Of a DNA stretch of 64,000 nucleotides, positions 1 to 12,900 are shown in pieces (the first letter of the stretch is position 1; the number at the start of each line of letters is the position of its first letter). This stretch comes from Brugia malayi. Taxonomy: Eukaryota > Nematoda > Chromadorea > Rhabditida > Onchocercidae. The position numbers and the translations under genes are program-made. Under the pieces are notes generated by a model, which was not told where the DNA came from, made no database searches, and saw only the letters and a program-made list of their open reading frames with translations. The DNA lies in assembly GCF_000002995.4 (NCBI RefSeq), contig NW_025062476.1, forward strand, positions 10,414,501 through 10,478,500, written 5' to 3'.

Positions 1-628
1 CAGTGAAGGAATCTATACTAGGTGCTGTAAGAAGATCGTTGTGTTTTCCTCTTTATCGGCACTGGGATTTATCTATGAAAGTATTAGACGATTTGAAATT
101 TCTCCTCAGCAAAGGTAGATTTAACAATTTTACTTTTACTTATTTATTTTTGGAATTTAAGACATTTAAATTGATGTTTCTAATTTCCCTTGAGTACTGA
201 TCATCAAGCATCTTGTACCTCTACTGTGGTGTTTAATATTTTCGTTTAAAAAGACCAAAGAATTTAATAAAATTCGTTGGATTTTTGTTATAGGTAGGGT
301 GACGTTGTTGCAGTGTCTTGTCGATGTGCATATGATTTTATCAACAAGTGGTGACTATCGTTATCTGTTGAATGACTTATTTATAACTGATTATTGTTTA
401 TGGATTCAATGTGCCTCAGACAATGTTGTGTCATGGTTACAGTGCGAGTTGAATCGTTTAATTTTGAAAAAAATTGATGTCCAGTTAGATCTGGAAGAAG
501 TGGAGATGGAAGCAAAGTTGCTGACTTTGCACATAGATACTGGAAATTACGATTCTGAGGATTCAGATGATGGTTCTTCCGAGGTTAATATTCGGGAGAC
601 AAATCAAATCGTAAACAGCTATACATAG
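1..628 (+). CDS. SHQ1: SHQ1 C-terminal part (H/ACA snoRNP assembly factor), 5'-truncated by window
   Basis: Two exons are visible: 1-114 (frame starts at base 3; donor GTAGAT) and 294-628 (acceptor TTATAG), ending in TAG. The translation runs SLCFPLYRHWDLSMKVLDDL, then LLQCLVDVHMIL and LNDLFITDYCLWIQ. It is colinear with the SHQ1 domain of the eukaryotic SHQ1 family, where LCYPLYRH and the YISDYCVWIQ-like stretch are hallmarks. SHQ1 is a chaperone for dyskerin/NAP57 during assembly of box H/ACA ribonucleoproteins. About 148 residues are present. The N-terminal CS domain lies outside the window. The tail after the SHQ1 domain is acidic (DSEDSDDGSSE). The family call is firm; the upstream exons cannot be seen. 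Confidence 0.88.
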
Positions 629-2030
629 TTATTTCTTTAATATATCATCTTGGTGGAAAATGCTGAGGACATATCCTTTACTAATTCTCTTAAGCATGTA
701 AGGAAGCCATAAGGTAAAAAAAACCCAAATCGCAACAAAATAAATGCGTGCCTATGGAATGTTACGCATATTAACCGATTATGAATTACTGACTATATTG
801 ATTGCATAGAAGCTTACCTGTTGTTATTAATTCATATTCGTATATCGCTGCTAAAGATCTGACGTGAGACTTAAAAGTCCGCGTTGTTTTTCTACTTTAA
901 TTAACGGGATAAAATAAGAGCAGAACAATATAGATTGCCATCATAAATGCTGCTACCATCTTTAGTACTGCTTGGATCCTAAACCTATATGCCTAGAAAT
1001 ACGGGATAACATCAAACTAAAAGTTTTTCAGGTGCATTTAATGAACAGAACGAAGGGATAATGATATAGTTAACTATTAAATATGTTGTTTGAATGTACT
1101 TCTTAACTTACATGTCACATGTAGTAATTTTTGAGATTTCCGAAATTGGTAATAAATAGTTAATAATTTGCTGGAGCATATTTAAAAGTATTACGCCAGA
1201 ATACTTACAGCCAGTGGAGATTCGAACTATTATATGGTTAAAAATTTAATTGATAGAATGATGCTAACTGTATGACAAGCAGTAAACTTGTAGTAACAGT
1301 AAATTTACTGCATCTTTCAGGATCATCAAATGTATATAATGCTTAGGTATTTTATTTGCAGTTATAACACAGCTTCAGACTTTAATAAAGATGCTGGCCA
1401 TTCTTGGTGATTATATATGTCATATTCAATTTCTTAATGTCAGTAATTAGAGACTCATTTAATTACAGTTGCTTTCATGAATACTTAGTGAGTGGCTGAT
1501 AAATGATTGAAGTTTTAGTTTTTTTTTCGAAGTGAGAAAGCTCTGCTATGCAATGAGATTGTAATTATTATTCAGCAGGACATTACCATTGCCTTTGTTC
1601 ACTTCCTGAAATGAAAATGCTCCTTGATTACTCCTATAGATTTATTGCACAAACGTCCCATATAATGACATTTATGCTGAAATAGGAATAAAGAATAAAT
1701 TTTGGGAGGTAATGTTTGTGTTTTATTTTACATCTATTTAAGCAAATGTTTTTTGGTTCTCAATATTCGAATTTAGATATTTTCTTTCTACATTATCGTC
1801 AATAAGAGAGCACGAGGCAAGGAGGGAATATAGTTGTCAAGTTTAAATTGTGTTAAATAGTGTTGTTATTTGTCGTGACAATATTTGAAGTCTTCAGGTT
1901 TCGAATGTTTCATTCCTGTACAGTTTTCATTTACTTATTCCCAATTTCAAATGTATAATTTATGCGGACTACTAATCGGCAACATTTCATTTTGTACTTA
2001 CAGGTTTGAAAGATATTAAAATTGATTTTA
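629..2030. other. Intergenic, SHQ1 to QDPR
   Basis: AT-rich spacer of 1.4 kb holding the SHQ1 3' end and the QDPR upstream region. No convincing reading frame is seen. A TTTGTACTTACAG acceptor ending at 2003, 27 bases before the QDPR ATG with no partner donor nearby, is a likely spliced-leader addition site for QDPR. Confidence 0.5.
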
Positions 2031-3727
2031 ATGTCAACAAGTCGTGTTGCTGTTTACGGTGGTCGAGGAGGACTTGGTTCAGTAATAGTTGATTATTTTA
2101 AAAATAAAAATTTTGTAAGTTATGTGCTTTAGACGTTGTTTGGTTTTCTTAAAATTTTCTGGAATATATAAATCTGTTTTTAGTCTATTTAGGTTGTATT
2201 TCAAGCAAAACATTCTTTTACAAATTACTTTGATTACAAGGATGAATTCACCGTGTCTAGTAGTAATGAGAACTCGCATTGCTTTACTTTGCTGTATGAA
2301 GTGTATTAGAGCAAATTAAATTTTAATAGATATAAATCATTGCAGTGGATATTAAACATAGATGTTTTGAAGAATGATATGGCTGATGCAAATGTAGTAG
2401 TAAACAAGGATGCATCGTGGACGGAACAAGAAAGCTTAATCCTCAAATCGTAAATCTAAACTATTCTTATTAATTTTGAATTTCAGAAAAAAAACTTTTG
2501 CAGTTTTTTCTTTTAATTGAGCTGTGAGTACGAATTTATGTTAGAAAATAAGTTTAATTGGTAGAAGTAGTTCTCTCTCTTTCTAATCCGTTTTGCAAAT
2601 CATCCTGGTGACTCAGTAGGTCAAATTATTTAGTATTGATGAAACACTGCACGGTGAACGTTTGGATGCAATATTATGTGTAGCAGGTGGTTGGGCGGGC
2701 GGTAATGCCAGTAGTGAAAATATGATTAGAAATTCGGAAATTCTATGGAAGCAAAATGTGTGGACATCAACTATATCTGCTCGAATTGCTGCATTGTATC
2801 TGAAAAAGGACGGTCTTCTTCAATTTACTGGTGCTGCATCAGTGAGTTTTTATCTTTTTTCATGCTAAAAGAGGAAGAAATTTCCATTAGTACAATAGAG
2901 AATATTATTTAGAAATGTAGTATTTGAGGACTTAAATTTTAAATATGACATATTCATGCAAATTAACTAAATCTTAGTTCGAAATTGGTTACAATTCGTT
3001 TTCTAGCTTCGTTCAGTTTAACTTTAACTTCTGAAAACTTCATACTCACAGGTATTGAAAGATACATCAGGAATGTTGGGGTATGGTATGGCAAAAGCAG
3101 CAGTACATCAGTTGACCAAAAGTCTTGGCACCAAAAAATCTGGAATACCTGATGCATGTACCGCTGTTGCTCTTTTGCCAACAATGCTAGATACTGCACA
3201 GAATCGTAAATGGATGCCAAAAACTAATACTGATTCGTCAGTTTTCAAAAATAATTTTGTTTGCAAATAATTAGCACTTTCCAGTATTAATTAATATGGA
3301 TCTCGAAAGTTGCAATTCGAAATGGAATTATATTAAGATTTATGAAAACTGGAAGAGTTACATGATGCACATTATATAAAATCAAAAAAAAAAGTATTAA
3401 AATTATGTTTTACCTCTAAGGAACGAATAATAGTTGAAAGCTTAAGGAAGAGTCGATCTTGTAAAAGGATATGTTTTGCCAATTATTATGCTCTTTTGCC
3501 AGGCTCAGTTATTATATATATATATATAATCTCGATTTTTTTTATAACTAAATTGAATTTGCCAGAGTCATAACTTGAATTAATTCCAAATATTCAGATG
3601 GACGTCACTTAATTACATAGCAGAACTACTGCATGAATGGACTTTAAATCCATCATTACGGCCTCCAAGCGGTTCACTGGTCGAAATAATTACACAGAAC
3701 AAGCAAAATGAGTTGAAGATACACTGA
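2031..3727 (+). CDS. QDPR: Dihydropteridine reductase (short-chain dehydrogenase fold)
   Basis: Exons 2031-2114, 2346-2449, 2634-2841, 3052-3236 and 3598-3727 join in phase to 236 residues, close to the 244 of human QDPR. The enzyme reduces quinonoid dihydrobiopterin with NADH, so it recycles the cofactor of aromatic amino-acid hydroxylases in the cytosol. The N-terminus VAVYGGRGGLGSVIVDYF (residues about 6-23) is the Rossmann glycine motif. AILCVAGGWAGGNA follows. The catalytic YxxxK pair is Tyr143 and Lys147 in GYGMAKAAVHQL. The C-terminus WTSLNYIAELLHEW then RPPSGSLVEI matches QDPR and not other SDRs. Exon 4 uses a GTCAGT donor, chosen because it restores the conserved Ser-Trp junction. 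The start is the first ATG after a probable trans-splice acceptor at 2003. An AATAAA lies near 4065. Confidence 0.9.
3513..3529. repeat. (TA)n microsatellite
   Basis: Uninterrupted TA dinucleotides within QDPR intron 4, upstream of its last exon. Confidence 0.7.
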
Positions 3728-6700
3728 TCTAACATCAAATACTGAATTAAATCTATCTTTTTTCGACCACCTTTAAATTATTTTCTGTTGCTTTTATTTC
3801 ATAGCTTTCTGTTTGATTTTAATCAGTCACTTGTTGATATCATAGCGTATAATAATATTCTTTCTATTCCATGTATTTTTCAACATCATATGTAGTTTCA
3901 TTAACAAACAAGCAAATCTTCGGTACAACTCGGTTGATTTGATCGGTCACAGTAATAATCAGTCATAACAATGATGATTCATTGGTGGATCTTTTCTGCT
4001 TATATCTGTTGAACTGAATATTGTATTTTATTTTATTTCAGTGTTTTTTTCTTACTCTTTCTGCCTAATAAAGCCAACAGACAAAGGTAGGGTTTCTTTT
4101 GTATCTACAAATTAAAAATAAACTGGAGTTAGAATGTAGAAAAAAAGTTGTTAATTAAAATAAATTTTGTTAAGAATAAATCAAATTTCCGGCCATACCT
4201 GAAATCCAAAACATCTACTTAAAAGTCTTCAAATTTCTCACTTTTCTAGATGAGAACAGGAATTTAATCCGGTATGCTCCTAGTCTATATCATTCAGATA
4301 AGTTTTAATTGAATATATCTTCGTCATCTCTCTCATTATTCGTTTGAAAAAAGTCAAGATAATTCCCAAAGACTCCGGTTTCCATCATTTTTCTTTTGGA
4401 TTTCAGATTATGTTTTATGTTTCAAGACTTCACACATTCAGAATTTAACAGTATAAAATTCCTTCGATATTTTCCATACTTCTGTTCATCTTACGCTTAC
4501 ATTCACACACGTAATGACTGATCACGTGTGAAGTGTAACTGTTGAACAGTATCTGAAATGACGAATGTGACTAAAAAAAGTGCATATTAAAGGTATTCCT
4601 ATTCGTACTATTCGTCAGCCGCTCTTTCCGTATTTTTTTGTTTTTTCTTTTTTGAAGAAACATTTTTATAAAATTTTTATAATCAAAAAGAAAAAATTCA
4701 TTAAACAACATACTTTTTTAATTCTATCAAGTGGCATATTCAGGAAGCAAAAACCATATACTATATAAAATAATAATCAGATGAAAATCTAAATAATAAC
4801 ATACTTCCTAATTATCTTTTCAATAAATCCTTCGAGTGTTTCTATCATTAACTGATGATATCGTCTGCTCACCAAACAATAAAAACAGAATTCTACTGTA
4901 GCATTGATGTTGCAAAGAAAGAAAATGCTTCGAAAGTTTATATCATCAACACATCTGTTATACATAAATTAGTTTATTCATTGATCGATCAGATATGATT
5001 GTTAATTGATAAGGCTGACAAAATTATTCATTTAATCAACAATTATATCCATTGTTTCGTCAGAAAGAGAAATAATTTCTATTTGCAGAACCAAATATCT
5101 TAACCTTTCTTCCTACCTATCCATGAGTTTATAAAGATGAAAAATGAAATACCTTTTGAGTAACCCATATATAAGTGATTGTTATCAAATGATACTCTCC
5201 ATAATGATTAAAGAGTAATCAGACTGGTCCTTGCGACCCAGTACATATCAGTAGCATAATTACAACCGCAAATAATATTGCATTATCATCGAAACATTGT
5301 GCTTTTAGCTTTTGTCTTTTGACTTTCTATGACGCCCTGAAAGTTTCGAATTTCAAATTTTCGTAAAGACTTTGTAATGAATATAACTTTTAGAAAATGA
5401 AAGAAATTGAATCATTAAGAATTCTTGCAGGCTAGTTTATTTATAGCGAATAGAGTGATGTTTAGATAGGATGATGACATTTAGCAGTAAATGACACTTA
5501 CCAATAAACTGTCATAAAATTGGTTTACAAACGGGATACAAGGTGAAGGACTTCTTTTAGAAAATTGAAAAAAGAAGTTTACCATTCCTTTCACTCTTCT
5601 TCTTCTCTTCTAATCTCAACTGACCGTTTAAAAAGCTTTAATTACATAAATATCCGACTTTTTATTTGTTCAATAAGAACAGAAGTATCATTCCCCTTGA
5701 CGAGAGTAATATTCTCAGTAGCCGTATTATTGTTTCCTGTAGTAGTTATAGTGATATTGTGACAATGATTGTACGACAATTCATATCATCCATATCATTA
5801 TCATTATCATCACTATTACTTGTGAATCTTCCGCATGTTTTCAGATCTCGATCGCAATTTTCCATAATTTATTATCAATCGATTGTTAAGCGTACAAAGG
5901 GTCACAAGCGACAATATACTGAATGCAATGAGAATAAAATAATCCATTAAGCAATAATATATCTACAAATGAAAGCAATTAAGAAAAAAAAATTTTTTTT
6001 AAAGAAATTTTGCAACGATAGATTGATTTAAGCAAATATTGCTTTAATAGTCATTCATCAGTAAATATAAAACATTATAATTGCAATAAAAATGTCACAC
6101 TAATTATCATTCATCAGGTGTGATAATTAGAGCTTACAATTTCGAATTATTACTTGAAGTAATAAGACAAAAATATTGACCTAGATGAATAAGACTGAAT
6201 TCTATAGCATATCAGCCATTAAAGGAGACATATCAGTGATATATTATCAAACAGATATTCCAGTAAGAATAGTAATACGAATTGTAATCTTTAAATTATG
6301 TGATCGTAACGGATGGTAAACATCGTGTAAAGTTCCAAATTAAATATTATACTAACAAACTGAAGTTGTTATTGTAATACTGTTGTTTAGGATTATTATT
6401 GTTGAAAGTAATGAGAAGTAGTACTTTCATTATTTTGATTGTAATATCATTATTTGAAATAAAATAATGCAGAAGCATAACTTACAAACTGATAAACATT
6501 CGTACGTACAACGCTGAATAGATATAAATAATGAAAACTTCAATTGTTGCTGACACCAGAAAGAAGCAATCACAAACGGATAAAACTAGTAGTAAATCCT
6601 TGTAGCAAAATATTATTAGTAGTATCATTTCTAAATTAAGTATTAAATTTAATACCCATTTTGAAATATTGTATCATTAGAAAAAAATTATTTATTTATT

Positions 6701-7130
6701 CTTTTGTTGTAATATGATTCTTAGAACACAGTATATTACCGTTCATCAGATATTCAACATAATCACTATAATCATTATTTAAATTATCATTATGCCAATC
6801 ATTTCTTACAAAGCAAAGTAAATAAATTGATGAATTATCGAAATGGAATATGCCATGCTGAAGAATAAGTGGACATGATTAAAATGTTAAGAAGGTTATA
6901 AACTAGATTGATAATAACAATGATAGATAAGCAGATTATATTAGACCATCAAATTATCTTCACTGCTTTCTAAATTTATTTATTAATATTTGATAACAGA
7001 GGTAAATTTTTAATGCAAATCAAAACAAAATACCAAAATTTAAAGATTCAGCATTATAGCATTCACAATTTTAATGTTAATAATTTTAGATGAAATATTT
7101 ACTGTTCATATAGATCTATAAATTGTACTG

Positions 7131-7247
7131 TTTTTTTTTTTTTTTTTTTTGAATTTTCTCTAAGCTGTACGAATGAAAGCATTATTAACTCTTATCAAAA
7201 TACTATCGCATGACAGAAGAAGAAATAGAGGGAGAGAGAGAGAGAGA
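7131..7247. repeat. Poly-T tract and (GA)n tract
   Basis: A 20-base T run at 7131-7150 and a GA-rich run at about 7228-7247 lie in intergenic DNA. An A/G-rich (AAAAG)-like run also occurs near 7570-7600. These are simple-sequence repeats with no coding meaning. Confidence 0.7.
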
Positions 7248-8796
7248 AGGAAGAATCTTAAAACTGATTGAAAACATATCCGAATTCTATTCGGATACTT
7301 TTCTTTTAACTTTATTGAGTGAATAATCCTTAAAGTATATACTGATCTTTCAGTCTGACAAGAATCATAAAATAAATTTTTTTCTTGTTTCTTATGTTTA
7401 TTAATCTATTTGCATCGTTCATATCTATGAAATACAAATTCAGGAATGGTACCAATTACCTGATCTATATTTTGATTACTAGAATAGGGTCTAATGATTC
7501 CTAACAAATAGGAAGTACTTACTGCAGGATATTGTAAGACATATTTTAAAAACTGTTTTTGTAGTCTACCAAAAAAAAAAAGAAAAGAAAAGAAAGGAAA
7601 GAAATTGCGTTATCACAAATCCATTTTTGAATTAATTCAGTGATAGAATTTTATTTCCAGTAATGAGGTTATTCTGTAAATCTATGAGAAATTTAATATT
7701 GTATGAATGGAATTAACAGGAATGCAATTATATTTCGTTGTAATTAATAAACAAAATTGATGCTTCCTCTTTGTTTGATCACACAATTTTGAGCATTAAT
7801 TTAACTTCAAAATTATTTTTATTATAACGTTTTCCGAAGATTTCATTTCCTAATTAATATAGTACCGTATGGATTGATCACAACTAGCAAAAAGTATCCA
7901 TGAGTACTTCAGTGGGAACTCTCGGTCTCCTATTCTATTACTGCGGTAATAACATATTCTCGTTATCTTTTCTTTGCAAATAATGCATCGTGCGATAATT
8001 GCGGAAAGTTTGCAATTCAAAAAGATATCAAAACAATAATATATGTTTGCAACTGAATATAATTCAAAATTCGTCATTTCTATAAATAAATTTTTAAATG
8101 TTTTGAAAGTGCTCATTTTTATTCTATTCGTAAATGTTTGACATGATTCAATTTGTAATAGTACAAAACATTATTGTATGTTTTGAAGTTTAATCAAATT
8201 TCATTTTTTTTTCTCCTAAAGTTTATATTAATTAAGTATCTGAAATAATACAAAAATTATTCAAATAACATCGATTGTGCTAACAAGATTTTTTTTTTCA
8301 AGAAGAAAAAGAGCAATAATTTTGAGATGAGAAGAAGATGACAGCATTTTTTTTTGTAAATTAAAGAAGAATGAACGAAAGAGCTTACCTCGAAAGGGTT
8401 TAATTCATCAAATCAATTTTTATTAATGAGCTTTTGTTGATACAAAGATGAATCGTCCTTTTAATGAGATATTGTTACTTATTATACAAATTTTAATTCA
8501 TATAAATCATTTAAATTCTTGCATTAAGTTTCAATTTAATGCAAATGTGAATATAAAATATAAGTCTCTACAAAATCAGTTATATTTCAATGATTATAGT
8601 AAATTGAAAAACGAAAGTAGAAAAACATTTGAAATGGATTTTAGCTAATTTTTTCATCCATACACTATTTTAGTCAAATATTTTTCGGAATTAATTTCAA
8701 TAAACTTGATTTCATCAACGAATAGATGGACAATTGGATGAATCTATCATCAATATACTCTGTCAGTACCGTAACCAATTCAAACCTTCAATTTTA

Positions 8797-8818
8797 TGCG
8801 TGTGTGTTTGTATGTGTA

Positions 8819-8849
<31 letters not shown>

Positions 8850-8880
8850 GTGTGTGTATGTGTATGTGTGTGTGTGTGTT
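8797..8880. repeat. Interrupted (GT)n microsatellite
   Basis: About 84 bases of TG dinucleotides broken regularly by TATG, giving TGTATGTG-type units. It produces spurious Cys/Val open frames on the plus strand. It is a likely length-polymorphic marker. Confidence 0.85.
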
Positions 8881-9089
8881 TGTCTGCTTATCTGTCTGTA
8901 TTTCACTATAAACTCAATGATTTAACCACTCAAAAAGTGAAATGATTATTTGATATTAGGCAATCAATGATAACATTACTCATATTCAGCTCAACCCTTT
9001 CCCTTTTCTTAATATAAATCCCGTCTCCTTATGACACCACTTTGATCTTCAAATTATATCGCTTGAACTCAATTCCATATCCTTTCTAG

Positions 9090-9289
9090 GAATGTTATGA
9101 AAAGGTTTGGTACAGCAATACTACTAAGACGTATAAGTTGTACCGACCGCCCTATCATAGTTGCACATGGCGTCGTGTTGTAGCACAAACGTGTTGGAGC
9201 ATTTTCGGTTTTATTATTTTGATGGCTTTTGTGGTCTTCGATTGCATCTTTTTTCCGCATTGTTTAGGGTTATTGAATGTAATAAACAG
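9090..9289 (+). CDS. Orphan exon, unidentified membrane protein (partial)
   Basis: After the acceptor CCTTTCTAG an ATG-less frame stays open for 66 codons. It then meets a CAG|GTTAGA donor; if unspliced it runs to TAG at 9315-9317. The translation has YEKVWYSNTTKTYKLYRPPY, then HSCTWRRVVAQTCWSIFG, then a hydrophobic stretch FIILMAFVVFDCIFF that looks like one membrane segment. The cysteines before the membrane segment suggest an extracellular side. Codon use is more GC-balanced than the surroundings, which supports real coding. Possible downstream pieces are 9459-9485 and 9545-9581, whose phases fit and which end at TAA overlapping AATAAA. No upstream exon was identified. I do not recognise the family. 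A two-membrane-segment channel accessory protein is one guess. Confidence 0.45.
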
Positions 9290-9918
9290 GTTAGAAAGGA
9301 AGGATTTCATAGAGTAGTTGTGATATTATTGAATGAAACAAGCATTTTTTAGAAGAAATCGTCTCAAACTATGCACCGACTACTAATAGGAATGCCTAGG
9401 ATATTAACTGGTGAATCACATACACTTGTAAGATTCAGTCATTACAATTCGATTTCAGGTTATACCGTTGTATATTTATTAGCAGGTAGGTTAATATATT
9501 GATAAAGGATGATATTAATAAAAACTAATAGGTTACTGTATTAGCGGCAGTATGACCTGGAATTATATTGTTGGACGCTAATAAATCTGATCAGAAGATG
9601 TGTTTTAAATAAACCGTAATGATAAATATGAGACACTAACTTCATTTGCTAATTCATCGAAGTTCATTTTCTACCATGATTGTACGATTGTGGTTCATGG
9701 AATTTTACCACTTTTTCTTTGTACATTCTCGAGCCTTTATCTCTTCTTTTGATCATTTTCTACTTTGTTTTTATAATGCGAACAGAACAGCTCGGTAGAG
9801 AGTTAGTTTCTATTCTGACTTTTTAGTTAGGCGATTTGTCCATGCTGTTATAAAAATCATGCTGATTGTTTTAGGATATTTTGGTTCACTTACGCTATAT
9901 CATTACGCGCACTGAGTA
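9290..9918. other. Region upstream of TCERG1
   Basis: It contains the possible short 3' exons of the orphan membrane-protein gene (9459-9485, 9545-9581). It also has an unpaired acceptor GATTGTTTTAG at about 9874, a likely trans-splice site 44 bases before the TCERG1 ATG. No promoter motif is recognisable. Confidence 0.4.
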
Positions 9919-12900
9919 ATGGAAACTGATGAACATGATGAATCAGAGCAACAACAGCAGCAGGATTATGGCGAAACCTCTGAACATACTGCGATCTCTA
10001 CATCCTCATATGAAGATATGAAAATGACTACAGACGAAGATGAGCAAGAACAATCACAAGAGCATGAACATTATGAAGGAATGGAACACGGTCATCATGG
10101 GGGTAAGTTGACCTTTTAAAAGAATTGATAGGAAAAACATTTGTTGAATGAAAACATAAGGAAGTATGATTAAGCAACAAAAGAATATTCATTCAGTCCT
10201 ACACATTCTTAATTCCTGAAACAAAGATAATTGACGAGAACAAAGATAGATTGGGAATAAATGATTAACATCTTTTCCTGATTTTCCAGTTCTTGTGCGT
10301 TATTACATCAATATTTTGTACAAATGCCGTTTTTTTTTTTTTTTCACGGATCTATCAGTATCTGAATCTTATGTCGTTATTTCCTTCTGGTCTTGAATTC
10401 AATTCACTTGATTAATTGCTTAAGTTGGAATGACTAATGTCAAAACCTGCGGTTTTTTTGAAAGTTAGGTTATTCTTTTTTATATCTCTCATGTTTTGTT
10501 AATTTTGGGAGGAGGATTGATGGATTACATGATTTTCTTGCCAATATAAAACATCCAGTCCAAGTCTAATGCATTGGAATGTGATCTTCTTATACTGAGA
10601 ATCGCCAGTTACTCTAGTCATTCTTACAATGCTTTCAAACCATGCTCTGAGAAAAATCTTAATGCGGATCACCGAATGGAGTCCCTTTAATTTTTCTATT
10701 ATTAATATTGGCTTCTCAGCGTTTTTCGACCAGCATTTTATTACCAGTGTTGTATTCTCTGTTGATATGGATATATTATTAGTATGAAAGCATCCTTACA
10801 TTGAATTGTCAATTGCTTTTCAAATTTTTAGAAGCAACTGTAATTTAAACATTCCTTTGATATCGTGCTTCTCGTGTCCATAGATAATGAAATTATACTT
10901 CACGTGTATTGGCGCGAAACAAGCAATAATAGTGGTAACACTAAATTATAAGGGATTTCTCCACTTGACTGCGTGATCCTTTTTTTTCCAAAGGTGATGT
11001 TGATTTTTATCTCCCAAAATTCATAGTAGTTTTTAATCACAATAATTACATCTTGTATATTTCGCTTGAAATGGGCAAAATGCGAATACTGAAATGTATT
11101 CATTTCCACTATTGATTAACCTCATATTGTCCACTGTTCTATTATGTATTGATTATTTATTGTCACTGGGTCTTCTCATTTGTCTTTTTTATATAGCTCA
11201 TGTAAATAGAATATCTTGATTTCTAAGTACATCAGTCTAATATGCGTTGGAAATTTGCATATTTGTGGTTTGTTCCCATAGGCAGCAGTTTTAACAAGGT
11301 TTTTTTTTTTTTTTTTTTTTTGAAAACTGTTTTTGTTGATGTCTTTTTCGTTGCATTAATTATATGAATCAACAAGTTGCAAAAATGAAATGGCTTTTTC
11401 GGAAACATGCAGGTTATGGAAATTTGTGGATTGTGCGCTCTTTGAAATATGTTATACTTATGATGAGATCAAAAGATAAGATAATTGATTTGAATATTGA
11501 GCATCGTTTTTCTTTTATTTATATTTTTTATTTAAAAATTTAGAAAATTTTCAGGAGTAATGGATGATAGTAACCTGAACGGTATGATGAGAGAGGAAAT
11601 GGATGATCAGGATGAGGAAAAGCACTGTCGACAACACCAGGAGCATGAAGAACACTTTAAAAATGGCATGGAGGAACAGCATGGTGTTGGTGGTGAAGAT
11701 GGTAGTGAGTATGAAAGTGCCCATCAAGGCGAACAGGAACATGATGATTTTGGTAAGTTTCATGTGTAATAACAAACATTCAAGGATATGGAGTCCTCAG
11801 GAAGGCAGCAGTTATATGGTAATCTGGTTTTTTTGGTCGTGTTTTCTCAGTCCAAATAATGCGAAGTAATAACAGAGTGGTAAAGTATAGTATAATATTT
11901 TCAGATAGCTATCAGTCGTATCCAGAACGAGGAGCAGATCGAGAACATGGTGATTATCGAGGTGAAGAATTCCATGGGGAAGAGTATCGGGTTGAGGAAT
12001 ACCGTACTGGTACTGATGATTTTCGCGGTGGATTTCGTGGACGTGGTGGCTATCGTGGTGCAGGCGGCGGTATGTCACCATATGGTTATGGGCCGCAAGG
12101 TATGGCTGGTGGCTGGCGTCCTCGTGGTCCGGGAAATTGGAGGGGTGGACGAGGTATGTATGGTGGCGGTCCACGAGGAGGTCTTTATGGAAATGGTGAT
12201 ATGGATGATGGATATGGTTACGATCGTTCGAGGGGTAAGTTTTGTAATCTTTTTTCATGAAACGCTTTTATTTATATGGTAATGCTCTTATTCATCTATC
12301 GAATTGAAAATTTTATCCTTAACATTTTAAAATGTTTGTTTTTTTGAAGATTTTTTGCATAGAAATTTAAGTTTTTCTTTTGCTTGCGTGCCGATTTCTT
12401 CATTAAAGTTCTTTATTTGTCCAGATTCCATAAGTTTGCGTAAATCCCAATCTTACTTTTTGCCTGTTATTTACAAAGAGCTGAATCAGATATAGGTTCT
12501 GTGTGGTCTGTTTTCTGATCAGAATATTTTGGAGCGGCATAAGTGATTCTAGGTGTTCGTGGTGGTTTCCAGCGCATGCGTGGTGGTTATGGAATGCGTG
12601 GTCCACGACCTGGTTATATGGGTGATGGGCGTGGTATGCGAGGTCCACCATTCCAACCACGACCTCCATTTTATCCTTCACCGTATCCAGGAATGCCTCC
12701 AATGGGAATGCCCCCGATGGCTCATCAAATGCCCGTTCAGCAAACGCCACAGCAGCAAGCAGAAAGATTAAAAAAGGTAGCTTACACACATTATTATGTT
12801 ATTGTACATTTTCCGGTTAAATTTTTCAAACAATGCTTTTAAATTTCGTTGATAAAAAGGTAACTCATCAAAATTAAGTAGTCTCAAACTAATTTTTCTT

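Larger units (their letters stand above)
3728..9089. other. Long AT-rich intergenic region
   Basis: About 5.4 kb between QDPR and the orphan exon at 9090. It holds the QDPR 3' end, homopolymer and dinucleotide runs, and many short open frames of AT-biased composition that are expected by chance. Weak coding hints are a minus-strand 39-codon frame at about 5730-5850 (an acidic, Asn/Asp-rich peptide), a 35-codon minus-strand frame at about 4444-4551 after a TTTCAG, and a 24-codon plus-strand frame starting near 6531. None can be linked into a gene. An imperfectly spaced hairpin (stem CTAATTATCA) sits at 6100-6130. Confidence 0.45.

Noticed and set aside
8448..8648. 66-codon plus frame with hydrophobic N-terminus
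   Set aside because: Third positions are almost all A or T and the length is common by chance in DNA of this composition; no splice or poly(A) support.
8726..8925. Two Cys/Val-rich plus-strand frames
   Set aside because: They are translations of the (GT)n microsatellite.
11812..12258. 148-codon minus-strand open frame
   Set aside because: It is antisense to the RGG-rich third exon of TCERG1; the His/Asp/Tyr-rich translation mirrors the plus-strand Gly/Arg codons, and no splice or start context supports it.
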